From contig NC_134834.1 of assembly GCF_004210375.1 (NCBI RefSeq), positions 142,137,009 to 142,201,008 of the forward strand: 64,000 bases of DNA. Direction: 5' to 3'. Positions within the stretch are counted from its first letter, which is position 1. Each line of letters begins with the position of its first letter. The translations under genes were made by a program, and so were the position numbers. This DNA is from Tachypleus tridentatus (taxonomy: Eukaryota; Arthropoda; Merostomata; Xiphosura; Limulidae). The notes under the pieces are model-generated. The model did no database searches and was not told the DNA's origin. It worked only from the letters and a program-made list of their open reading frames with translations. This document shows positions 34,101 through 45,017 of the stretch, piece by piece.

Positions 34101-35206
34101 TATTTTAAAGCAAAAAAAATATTCAATCTGTAGTCTATATCACAGAATAAAATAGCATTTGTTTTATGATTTGCAGTTATTATAAATACCAGAATTTAAG
34201 ATATCATTTTAAAAGTTGCAACAGTGCAATTTTCGGCTCTTTTAAAAATAAAGAAATCAAAATGTAAAAACTGTTCATATTTTAAATGCTTCATTTAATT
34301 GGAAAACGTACACTTTCTACCTTCATAAAATATGATGTTGTTATTATAATCTAGGAATTTACATCTTAAAAAGCGCGTTTTTTTTTAAGTTTAGGGCAGT
34401 TAACACTGAACAAAAATGAGTTGATTATAAAAATTCAAATTAAAGTCTGAAAATTTCCTAATCAACATAGTTAAAGCGTTAAAGGTTTATTTGATTATGA
34501 GTTTTAGTATTTGAATTTACTGCAGAATCTGTTCACTAACCTTAAGTTGATTATTTTCAGCTTCTGTGCCGTTATTGGAAAAATGTTTCTCATCACGCTT
34601 TTAACTTTAGTACCACCTAGGTTAACTTCCTCCAGTTTTGAAAATGCTGCTAACAAAAACTCAGAAACATGGACTGAATTTTTTCCTTCTGCGTTGCCTG
34701 TACAAATGAATTTTTTTAGGTTTGGTATTCCGATAAAGTTTATATTCTGCGTAAGTAAACAAATACTCCCTTCTATGCGTAAGGTGTGAAAATAGAGAAA
34801 TTCGTCGCCATGGGAAATATCGTCTGATGTCATAATTTCTTCTACGTATGATTCTTCCAATTCCAGTGTTTGCAGCGACTTAGATAAACCTCGGAAATCT
34901 TCCATCAAGTTCAAGGAAGATATTTGTAGGTTTTTCAATTGAATATGGTGGATTGACAATCCTTGGAAGACATCTGCTGGAAATTTGATCATTCTGCCGT
35001 CTTCGAGGATCAGCCGACTGTAGGTGTGGCCTTTGAAGTAAGAGAATGGGATTTTGTTTGCACTCGTAAAACCTCTACAAGTTAGAACCGGTCCATAAAC
35101 AGAACATCTACAAGGAAGAATGTTTTCTGGGGGTGGACAACTTGTTGCAGCTTTTTGTAACTGAAGTGTAACAACAATGGAGAAAAACAGCAGCAGGTAG
35201 CTAGAG
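30979..35206 (-). CDS. LRR gene 2: secreted leucine-rich-repeat protein, paralogue of gene 1
   Basis: Spliced minus-strand gene with exons 35,206-34,541, 32,993-32,845 and 31,148-30,979. Junctions are GT-AG: acceptors TTTTTTACAG, TCTTACAG and TTACTTCTAG, donors GTTAGT and GTGGGC. Phases match gene 1 (2, then 1). The exons give about 327 residues without the start, which must lie in an upstream exon because no in-frame ATG precedes the N-cap. Order: hydrophobic YLLLFFSIVVTLQL, N-terminal cap (C-x8-C-x-C-x8-C, CPPPENILPCRC), LRRs (TLRIEGSICLL, KLEEVNLGG, KLKIINLRDNDLHFL, MPALRELYLQGNMF) and C-cap NPVYCDCSIGWLI...C...VC. It ends with an unusual run of four tryptophans and TAG at 30,979-30,981. 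By eye, about half the residues are shared with gene 1. Function beyond a secreted LRR protein is unknown. Confidence 0.85.
31510..32265. repeat. Minisatellite in gene 2 intron 3, 46 bp unit, split by a SINE
   Basis: About ten units built on CATAGCAACTGCTGTTTCTA with an ACAAATGATTTATACAAATA linker, diverging toward 32,265. A family A SINE at 31,698-31,972 interrupts it. Confidence 0.85.
31698..31972 (+). mobile_element. SINE family A, full length, with target-site duplication
   Basis: The cleanest copy. Head GGCCCGGCATGGCCAAGCGC, B box GGTTCGCATCC, body and tail all match. TCTAACAAATGAT flanks it at 31,685-31,697 and 31,973-31,985 (13 bp). The duplicated site is part of the 46 bp minisatellite. 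It is antisense to gene 2 within its last intron. Confidence 0.95.
32845..32993 (-). CDS. LRR gene 2, exon 3 (two LRRs)
   Basis: 149 nt, identical in length and phase to exon 3 of gene 1. It encodes DNDLHFLDDLIFTNMPALRE through WYQLTHIYLN. Donor after AATG is GTGGGC, a weaker match than the gene 1 donor. Confidence 0.9.
32994..34540 (-). other. Intron 2 of LRR gene 2
   Basis: 1,547 bp with GT-AG ends. It holds a diverged family B SINE at about 33,503-33,625 and otherwise AT-rich sequence. Gene 1's equivalent intron is 646 bp. Confidence 0.75.
33503..33625 (+). mobile_element. SINE family B, strongly diverged
   Basis: Family B order is visible: AGCTTAAAGGTAAAACTTAA, TTTATAATGCTGAA, CACTGTGGACAAAATGCG, AATAGC and an ACCCTGAAACAAACA end. 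Confidence 0.55.
34541..35206 (-). CDS. LRR gene 2, exon 2 (signal-like segment, N-cap, LRRs)
   Basis: 666 nt after the acceptor TTTTTTACAG, ending AACTTAAG before GTTAGT. The frame is open from 35,260 downward, but the first ATG (34,990-34,992) lies after the cysteine cap, so it cannot be the start. The plus-strand frame at 34,511-34,789 is its shadow. Confidence 0.88.
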
Positions 35207-35847
35207 CTGTAAAAAACAAAAACAACGTGTCTTAAAGAAAGCTGAACATTTTCAACATGTTAACTTGAGTTTACCAGACAGTTCTTTAGGTTAACAATAA
35301 CTTTTTATAGCTAAACGCGAAGAGCAACTTCAATACATGTTACATAAAACATATTAAACTTTTATTGTAAAATTATATAAAATGATCAACAACGCAGCCT
35401 ATGCGATGTTTACATAATACATATTTACCAAATTCAAATTCCCTAAACTTTGTGGATGTAATATATGCATTATGTGTATTTTTAGTTTTAAATAATTAAT
35501 ATCAAACATTTTTCCACAGATAAAAATTTAGAACAAATTACAAATTCTCAAGTAAAATGAATTAAAATAAGTTGTTAGCTTAATAGGTGTAACACCATTA
35601 CGATGTACTGTGTACTATCACCTGTTGAGTTATTATTTACGAGTAATATGTGCATACATAAGTGAAAGAGACACATTCACATACACAAAAGACTAGAAAC
35701 TGCTCCAAAGTCAGGGACTGTTTGAATATTTATCCTCGCTCCCCGATTCATACATGTATCCATTTACGGTCAAATCTCATTATATTAAAAAACATTTATT
35801 GATAAAAGTTTCACTTGCAGAGGTACGTATCGCTACTTAGTAATTAT
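35207..35847 (-). other. Upstream flank of gene 2 exon 2, start exon not found
   Basis: The stretch between exon 2 and the giant array. A minus-strand TATA-like CTATAAAAAG lies at 35,301-35,310, but the first ATG below it is out of frame and soon stopped, and no small exon with the needed phase-2 donor was found. The missing first exon may be beyond the array. Confidence 0.4.
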
Positions 35848-36718
35848 TTTGGCTATTTTTTGGTCTAAATGTTTACTGTCTAACATTAGATTGATGTTAT
35901 TATCTGTATGTTTACTGTATAACTTTACGATAATGCTATTGTCTGAATGTTTACTATCTAACATTAAGTAAATGTTGTTATCCGAACGTTTACTGTTTAA
36001 CATTAGGTCGGTATTACTGTCTCAATGTTTACACTCTAATATTAGGGTCATGCTATTGTCTGACTGTTTAGTGTCTAACATTCGGTTGATGTTATTGTCC
36101 GAATTTTTAATATTTAACATTAAGTTGGTATTATTGTCCGAATGTTTACAGCCTATCATCAAGTTGATGTTATTTTCCAAATGCTTAATGTCTAGCTTTG
36201 GGTTGATGTTATTGTGAGAATGTTTATTATCTAACATTATGTTGATGCTATTGTCTGAAAATTTACTGTCTAACATTAAGTAGGTATCATTGTCCAAATG
36301 TTTACTGTTTAACATTAAGTTGACCTTACTGTGTGAATGTTTACTTCTTAGTTTCGGTTAATATTAATGTGTGAATGTTTACTGTCTTCGTTTCGGTTGA
36401 TGATAATGTGTGAATGTTTACTATCTGACATTAATTTGATGTTATTGTCCGAATATTTACTGTCTAATTTTGGGTTGGTGTTACTCTGTGAATGTTTACT
36501 GTCTAGCTTTCGGTTGATATTACTGTATCAATGTTTGCTTTCTAACATTAGGTTGATGTTACTGTCCGAATGTTTACAATCTAATATTGGTATGATGTTA
36601 TGGTCCGAATGTTTACTGTCTAACATTAGTTTGATATTATTCTGAGAATTTTACTGTCTACCTTTATGTTGATGTTATTATCTCAATGTTTATTGTATAA
36701 CATTTTGTTGTTGAAGTT

Positions 36719-37185
36719 ATTCTGAGAGTTTTATTGTCTACCTTTATGTTGGTTTTATTGTTTCAATGTTTATCGTATAACATTTTGTTGATGCTTCATT
36801 CTAAGAGTTTACTTTCTATTCTATAGTTGATGTTATTATTTGAATGTGTTCAGTCTATAATTAAGTTGGTATTATTGTCCGCATATTTGTTGCCTAACTT
36901 TAGGTTGATGTTATTGTTCGAAAGTCCACTTTCTAACATTATTTTCTTTGTATTGCCCGAATGTTTACTGTCTAACATTAAGTCGATGTTATTGTCCGAA
37001 TAGTTACTACCTATATTACTTTGATGTTATTGTCCCAATATTTTCTGTGTAATATTAGTTTGATATTATTGTCTGATTGTTCACTGTCTGCTATTAACTT
37101 GACGTTATCTTGCGAATGTTTACTGTTTAACATTATGTTGATGTAATTGTGAGAATGTTTATTGTTTAACATTTTGTTTATGCTA
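36719..37185. repeat. Internal array duplication, left copy
   Basis: 36,719-37,010 matches 40,990-41,281 with a constant 4,271 bp offset and no indel. It includes rare variants such as ATTCTGAGAGTTTTATTGTC, TCGAAAGTCCAC and CTTTGTATTGCCCGAATG. Similarity resumes at 37,089 with a 4,230 bp offset, so one unit's worth was lost or gained. Confidence 0.9.
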
Positions 37186-37590
37186 TTGTCTGAATGTTTA
37201 CTGTCTAACATTAAGCTGGTATTATGGTCCAAATGTTTGCTTGCGCACATTAAGTTGACGTTATTGTCCGAGTGCTTTGTGTCAAACCTTGGGATAATTT
37301 TATAGTCCAAAATGTTTACTGTTTAACTATGGGTTAATGTTGTTGTCTAAATGTTTACTGTCTAACATTACATTGATGTTATTATGCGAATATTTACTGT
37401 CTAACATTAGGTTGATGTAATTGTGAGAATGTTTATTGTCTGTCATTTTGTTTATATTATTTTCTGAATGTTTATTGTCTATCATTTGGTTGATGCTATT
37501 ATCAGAATGTTTACAGTCTAACATTAAGTTTTTATTATTTTTCGAATGTTTAGCGTCTAATAATAAATTGATGTTATTGTCTGGATGTTT

Positions 37591-37824
37591 ACTGTCTAAC
37601 TTTAGTTTGAGGTTATTATCTGAATGCTTATTGTCTAGCTTTGGGTTGATGTTATTGTCCGAATGTTTACTGTCTAACTTTAGTTTGAGGTTATTATCTG
37701 AATGCTTAATGTCTAGTTTTTGGTTGATATTATTGTTCGAATGTTTACTGTCTAACTTTAGTTTGAAGTTATTATCTGAATGCTTAATGTCTAGTTTTTG
37801 GTTGATATTATTATTCGAATGTTT
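37591..37824. repeat. Higher-order repeat, 78 bp (2 x 39), 3 copies
   Basis: ACTGTCTAACTTTAGTTTGA starts at 37,591, 37,669 and 37,747, each followed by TATCTGAATGCTTA and a second unit type. The pairs are more alike than adjacent single units. Confidence 0.9.
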
Positions 37825-40800
37825 ACTGTCTAACTTTGGGTTGATGTTATTGTCCGAATGGTTACTGTTTAAAACTTAGTTGGTTTTATAGTCCAAACGT
37901 TTACTGCCTAAAGTTAAGTTGACGCTATTGTCCGAATATTTAGTATCTAACTTTGAGTCAAATCATTGTCTGAATGTTGATGTTATTGTTCGAATGTTTA
38001 CTGTCTAACATCAGGTAGATGCTGTTGTTCGATTGTTTACTGTGTAAGCCTGGGGTGATGTTAGTGTGGGAATGTTTACCGTTTAACATTAAGTTGGTAT
38101 CATTGTCCAAATATTTACTGTTTAACTTCAGTTTGATATTATTTTCCGAATGTTTAAGATCTAACTTTAAGTTAGTATTATTATCCAAATGTTTACTGTA
38201 TTATGTTAACTTGATGTTATTGTTAGAATGCTTACTCTCTAACTGTGGGTTTATGTTATTATCCGAATGATTACTGTCTAACATTGAGTTAACATCATTG
38301 TCCAAATGATTTCTGTCTAACATTGAGTTAACATTATTGTCCAAATGATTTCTGTCTAACATTAGGTGGATGTTATTGTCCGAGTGCTTACTGTGTAACA
38401 CTCTATTAATATGATTGTCTCACATTAGTTTAGTATTATTCTCTGAAAATTACTGTCTAGTTATTCATATTAATATCACAATGTTTACTGGCTAACATTA
38501 GTTTGATGTTCCTTTCCGAATGTTTATTGTTTGACATTAGGGTAATGTTATTGTCCGAATACTTACTGTTTAACTTTGGGTTTATATTAGTCTGTGAATG
38601 TTTACTATTTAACATTAAGTTGGTATATTTCTCCTAATGTTGAATATCTATCTTCACAATGACGCTATTGTCTGAATCCTTAATGTATGGCTTTGGATTG
38701 ATGTTATTGTCCGAATGTTTATTCTGTAACTTTGGATTGATGTTATTTTCTGAATTTTTACAGCCTATTATTAGTTTGATGTTATTGTCTGAATGTTTAC
38801 TGTCTAACATTATGTTTATTCTATTATCCAAATATTTGCTGTTTGACTTTAGTTTGATATTATTATCCAAATGTTTACTGTCTATCGTTATGTTAATGTT
38901 ATTGTTCTAATGTTTACGTGCTACCATTTGGTTGATATTATTGTTCGTTTGTTTACAGTCTTACATTAGTTTGATGTTATTGTCCGAATTTTGTAGTTTA
39001 ACATTATTTTGGTAGTTGTGTCTGAATGTTTCTAGTCTAATATTAAGTTGATGTTATTGTCTGAATGTTAACTGTCTAACATTAATTTGGTATTATTGTC
39101 CATATGTTTTTGTCTAGCTTTGGATTGATGTTATTGTCTAAATATTTGCTTTTTAAGTTACATTGACATTATTATCCGAATGTTTACTATGCAGCTTTGT
39201 GTTGATGTTATTGTCTGAATTTTTACGGTTTAACATTAGTTTGAAGTTTTTGTCCGAATGTTTACTGTCTAACATTGTGTTTATATTACTGTACATATAT
39301 TTGCTGTTTGATATTATTATCCGAAAGTTTACTGTCTTACATTATGTTGATGATGTTGGTTATTTTCTGTTATTGGTCCAATATTTGCTCTCCCCATTTG
39401 GTTGATATTATCGTCCGATTGTTTACAGTTTAACATGAGTTTCATGTTCTTGTCCGAATATTTGCTGTTTTACTTTTTTTCTTGTTATTGTCCTAATGTT
39501 TACTCTTTAACATTAGTTTGATGTTATTGTACTAATTTTTACTGTCTAACATTTGGTTCATTTTATCGTCCGAATGTTTACAGTCTAACACTAGGTTGAT
39601 GTTTTTGTCCAGAAATTACTTTCGAACATCAGGTTAATCTTATTGTCCAAAAGTTTGCTGTTCAATAATGTGTTAGTAATATTGTTCGAATGTTTAAAGT
39701 CTAACATTAGTTTCATTGTTTTCTCTTAATGTTTACTGTTTTACTTTTTCTGTTATTCTGTTAACGTTTACTCTCTACCATTCCGTTGATATTACGTCCA
39801 ATTGTTTACAGTCTAACATTAGTTTGATGTTCTTGTCCGAATATTTCCTGTTTTACTTTATCTTCCTGTAATTTTCATAACGTATACTATCTAATATTAG
39901 TTTGATGTTCTTGTCCGAATTTTTACTGTCTAATATTAGGTTGATGTTATTGTCCAAATGTTTATAGTAATAACATTAGTTTGTTATTACTGTTTCAATG
40001 TTTTCATTATAATAGTATGTTGATGTTATTATCCGAATGTTTACTGTCTGACATTACGCTGATGTTGTCGTGCGAATTTTTACTGCTTAACATTGCGTTA
40101 TTATTGTTGTCTGAATGTTTACTGTCTAGCTTTGGGTTGATGTTATTGTGCGAAGTTTTACTGTGTACCTTAGGGTTCATATTATCGTCCAAATGTTTAC
40201 AGACTAACGTTAGTTTTATGTTACTGTCCGAATGTTTACTATCTAACATTAGTTTGATATTATTTTCCGAATATTTAATGTCTTACTTTGAGTCCATATT
40301 ATTGTCTAAATGATTACTGTCTAACGTTAGGTAGATGTTATTTTCCGAATGTTTACTGTCTACCTTGATGTTGTTGTATTATCTGAATGTTTAATGTCTA
40401 AAATTACTCTGATGTTATTGTTCGAACTTTTACTGTTTAAAATTATGTTTTTTTTTATTATCCAAATATCTACTCTTTAACATTAGTTTTCCGAATGTTT
40501 ACTGTTTAACATCAGGTTGATGTTATTGTCCGACTGTTTATTCTCTAACATAATGTTAATGTAATTGTCCAAATGTGTGCTATCTAAAATTTGGTCGATA
40601 TTATCGTTTGAATGTTTATAGTACAAGATTAGTTTGATATTTTTGTCCGAATGCTTACTGTTTTTTTGCATTTTGCTATGATTGAACTAATGTTCACTGT
40701 CTAACATTAGTTTGATGTTATTTTCCGAATGTTTACAGTTTAACATTAGGTTGGTATTATTGTTCGAATGTTTTACCATCCTTAACTTCATGTTATTGTT

Positions 40801-40989
40801 CGAATCCATAATGTCTAGCTTTGAGTTGATGTTATTGTGAGAATGTTTACTGTCTTAGTTTGGGTTTATGTTAATGTGTGAAAGTTCACTGTCTGATATT
40901 AATTTCATGTTATTGATCGAATGTTTACTCTCTAATATTCGTTTGATATCATTGACCGAATCTTTGCTATCTAACATTAGGTTTATGTT

Positions 40990-41415
40990 ATTCTGAGAGT
41001 TTTATTGTCTACCTATATGTTGGTTTTATTGTTTCAATGTTTATCGTATAACATTTTGTTGATGCTTCATTCTGAGAGTTTACTTTCTATTCTATAGTTG
41101 ATGTTATTATCTGAATGTCTACAGTCTATAATTAAGTTGGTATTATTGTCCGAATGTTTATTGTCTAACATTAGGTTGATGTTATTGTTCGAAAGTCCAC
41201 TTTCTAACATTATTTTCTTTGTATTGCCCGAATGTTTACTGTGTAACATTAAGTCGATGTTATTGTCCGAATAGTTACTGCCTAACTTAGGGTTGACGTT
41301 ATTGTCTGAATGTTTAACTGCTATTAACTTGATGTTATCTTTCGAATGTTTACTGTTTAACATTATGTTGATGTAATTGGGAGAATGTTTTTGTTTAACA
41401 TTTTGTTTATGTCAT
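40990..41415. repeat. Internal array duplication, right copy
   Basis: Partner of 36,719-37,185. The shared rare variants, in the same order over about ten units, cannot come from the consensus and show a segmental copy event inside the array. Confidence 0.9.
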
Positions 41416-43870
41416 TGTCCGAATGTTTACTGTCTAACATTAGGTTGATGCTCTTTCCGAATGTTTGCTGCTTTACTTTATTTTCAAATTATTCTATTAA
41501 TATTTACTGTGCAACACTAGTTCAATGTTATTCTTCGAATGTTTGCTGTCTAACATAAGGTTAATGTTGTTGTCTAAATGTTTACTATCTAACAATACAT
41601 TGATGTTATTGCCCGAATGTTTATTGTCTAACAATAGTTTGATGTTATTGTCCAAATGTTTTCTGTCTAACATTAATTTAATATTATTGTTCGAATGCTT
41701 AATGTCTAGCTTTGGGTTGATGTTATGATCTGAATGTTTATTGTTTGTAATTTTGTTTATTCTTTTTTCTGAATGTTTACTGTCTAACATTTGGTTGATG
41801 TTATTATCAAAATATTTAAGTCTAACATTTAGCTGTTATTATTTTTCGAATGTTTACTCTCTAACATTAGTTTGATGTCATTGTCCGAATGTCTACTGTC
41901 TAACGTTATGTTAATGTCATTCTCCTAATGTTTACTGTTTAACATTTGGTTGATATTATCGTCAGAATGTTTATTTTCAAACACTCGGTTGATGTTCTTG
42001 TCCGAAATTTTGCTGTCCAATATTGTGTTAGTAATATCGCCCGAATGTTTACTCTCTAAAATTATATTGATGCTCTTGTTCGAATGTTTACTCTTTTACT
42101 TTATTTTCTGTTGTTGTTCTAATGTTTACTGTCTACCCTTTGGTTTATATTATCGTGCGATTGCTTACAGTCTAACATTAGTTTGATGTTCTGGTCCGAA
42201 ATATTTGCTTTTTTACTTTATTTTCCTGTTACTGTCCTAATGTTTTCTTTTTAACATTAGTTACATGTTATTGTCCGAACGTTTACTTTCCAGTATTAGT
42301 TTGGGATTATTTTCTGAAAATTTACTGTCTATCTTTTGGTTGATATAATCGTCCCAATATTGAGAGGCTTTTATTAATTTGATATTTTTGTCCGAATGTT
42401 TACAAACTAACATTAGTTTGATGTTATTTTACGAATATTTGCCGTCTAACATTAAATAGAGGTTATTCTCCGAATATTTACTGTCTAACATTAAGTTGAC
42501 GTTATTGTCCTAATGCTTACTCTCTAACTGTTGGTTGATGTTATTGTCCGAATGATTACTGTCTAACTCTGAGTTCACATCATTGTCTGAATAATTACTG
42601 TCTAAAATTAGGTAAATGTTTTTGTCCGAATACTTACCGAGTAACATTTTACAAGTATTATTGTCTGAATGTTTACGGTACAATATTGGGTTGATGTTAC
42701 CGTGTGAATATTTACTGTCTTAGTTTAGGTTGATGTTAATGTGTGAACGTTTGCTGTTTAACATTTAGTTGGTATTATTGTTCGAATGTTTACTCCCTAT
42801 ATTCAAGTTGATGTTATTCTCCGAATTTTTTTGATCTAACATTAGTTTGATGTTATTGTCCGAATTTTTACTGTCTAACATTATGTTGATGTACATGTAA
42901 CTGTGTGAATGTTTACTCTCTGGGGTTTGGTTGACATTAATGTGTGAATGTTTATTATCTAAGGTTGATTTAGTATTAATATGTGAATACTTACTGTCTA
43001 ACATGAGTTTGATGTTATACTTGTCCGAATGTTTAATATCTAGCATTATGTTTATTTTATGTTTATGTTACTGTGAGAATGTTTGCTGTCTAACATTTTG
43101 TTGTTGCTATTGTCTGAATGTTTACTCCCTATTATTTTTTATGTTATTTTCTGATTGGTTATTGTCTAACCTTAAGTTAGTATTAATGTAGAAATGTTTA
43201 CTGTAGAATATTAAGTTGATGTCATTGTCCAAATGTTTACCATTAAATTTTTTGTTGATTTTTTTTTGTCCTAATGTTTGCTTTCTAACATTAAGTTGAT
43301 GTTATTGTGTGAATGTTTCTAATGTAACATTACTTTAATGTTATTGTCCGAATGTTTACTCTCTAACATTAGTTTGGTATTACTGTCTGAAAATTTACTC
43401 TCTAAGTTTTGGTTGATATTAACGCTCGAATGTCTACCGGCTAACATTGGTTTAATGTTCTTTTCCGAATATTTTCTGTCTAACATGAGATTGATGTTAT
43501 TGTCCGAATGTTTACAGGGTAATATTGGATTAGTATTATTTTCTAGTGTTTACTGTTTAACATTAGTTTTTTGTTATTTTCCAAATTTTTACTGTCTAAC
43601 ATTGTGTTAGTAGTATTGTCTTAATGTTTACTGTATAACTTTGGTTTTTTTTTGTTATTGTGTGAATGTTTTATGTTATTATCCTAATGTTTACTGTCTA
43701 ATATTTGGTTGATATTATCTTCCGAATATTTACATGCTAACATTAGTATGATGTTCTTTTCTAAATGTTTACTCTCTAACGCTAGGTTGGTGTTATTGTC
43801 GGGATGTTTACAGGGTAACATTGGATTGGTATTAGTGTCTGAATGTTTACTGTGTAACATTAGGTTATTG

Positions 43871-44028
43871 TTATTGTCCGAATGTTTATTGTCTTACGTT
43901 GTGTTAGTATTATTGTCTGTATTTTTTGCTGTCTAACTTGTTGTTGATGTTATTGTCCGAATGTTTATTGTCTTACATTGTGTTAGTATTATTGTCTGTA
44001 TTTTTTGCTGTCTAACTTGTTGTTGATG
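43871..44028. repeat. Recent tandem duplication at array end, 79 bp, 2 copies
   Basis: 43,871-43,949 and 43,950-44,028 differ at one base seen (CTTACGTT against CTTACATT). The 79 bp unit is two 39 bp units plus one base. This is the youngest change seen in the array and lies at its distal edge. Confidence 0.9.
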
Positions 44029-44068
44029 TTATTGTCCGAATGTTTACTGTGTAATTTTTAGGTTGGTA

Positions 44069-45017
44069 TGTTTTGTTTTATTTTTATTATAGTATCTACT
44101 GATAGTTTGCGGCTTAAATAGAAACTCCTGTAAAACTTTCTACTAACAAAGTAAAGTATCGTAGTTTTTTAATGTCAATTTCATTACTATCTTGGTTATA
44201 AATATTTTGAAATAAAAAAGACTTCATTGAAATCTTATAATGCTTTGAAACAGAGGAAAATAAATTATTACCTCTTCATGTCCATGATTCACCTCGTGAG
44301 AGTGTTGCGAATGGTAAGTACCCCTTTTTATGATTCTCGTGAGCTTTATAACCCCTTCAGCATTTTAATATTGTAATGACGCATGAAAACATAATGAGGA
44401 CCTGTGTTATCAGTAGAATATTAAATATTGATGTTATGTGATCTTGTCTAACTTGCTTCGTTGTAATGTTTATCAAATCCCCACGTGAACTCTGTCACAT
44501 GTTAGGACCTTTTTTTTGTATATTTAAGATACTAATTCCATTCTGAAAGTTATCTTAATTCTATCTGCCATGTGAAATAGAACAGATAGTACTTTTCTAA
44601 TTTTTATCAACTATTATTTGTTACATCCTCCGCAGTATAACTGGTATTTAATAATATAAATCCAAATACCCCCTCCTCTCAGTTTGAGTTTTGATGTACA
44701 ATTTACTTTTAAATTGTTTTACGAATAAAAATTGATCCAGAACGAGTTTCCGATTTATTTTATTATGTACTTGAAGTATTACAATTTCAAATAGTCGGAA
44801 ATGTTAATTTTAATTTAGATGTTATTCAAATGCTAATATGTATCAAATTTACGATATTTGCCGACAAGATTGATACATACAATTTTTTTCTTAATCCAAA
44901 AATATTTCATTATAAATACAATTTATAATGGTTACTACATATAATGTTTTATATACAAGAATTTTACAAACTTATAAACAATACTGGGTTATCTATCTGG
45001 TTTAGAAGAGAATTTTA
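44069..45017. other. Non-coding stretch, nothing recognised
   Basis: Unique-looking AT-rich DNA beyond the array. No exon recognised. Confidence 0.4.

Larger units (their letters stand above)
35848..44068. repeat. Giant minisatellite, about 39 bp unit, roughly 210 copies
   Basis: About 8.2 kb of head-to-tail units. The core on the plus strand is TTGTCCGAATGTTTACTGTC, followed by TAACATTAG and a TTGATGTTA linker. Most units are 39 bp and differ by several substitutions, with occasional 1-2 bp indels and short units. Because 39 is divisible by 3, the unit reads through on both strands (13-residue peptides MLLSECLLSNIRL on plus, MLDSKHSDNNINL on minus). This explains the many 60-147-residue frames, none of which spans more than a dozen units. 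Higher-order repeats and a long internal duplication are listed separately. It lies 640 bp upstream of gene 2 exon 2. No spacers exist between units, so it is not a CRISPR array. Confidence 0.97.

Noticed and set aside
34511-34789. Plus-strand 92-residue protein
   Set aside because: It is the antisense shadow of gene 2 exon 2, which has domain and splice support.
35301-35310. TATA box directly before LRR gene 2
   Set aside because: CTATAAAAAG is present on the minus strand, but the next ATG is out of frame and soon stopped, and exon 2 begins at a splice acceptor, so it was not annotated as the promoter.
37436-37879. 147-residue leucine/cysteine-rich protein (longest frame in the array) and its antisense partners
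   Set aside because: It is the 39 bp unit read in one frame. It ends at array indels and stops, and the antisense strand is equally open.
35848-44068. CRISPR array or bacterial repeat region
   Set aside because: Units are directly adjacent with no spacers, are heavily diverged, and the surroundings are eukaryotic with introns and SINEs.
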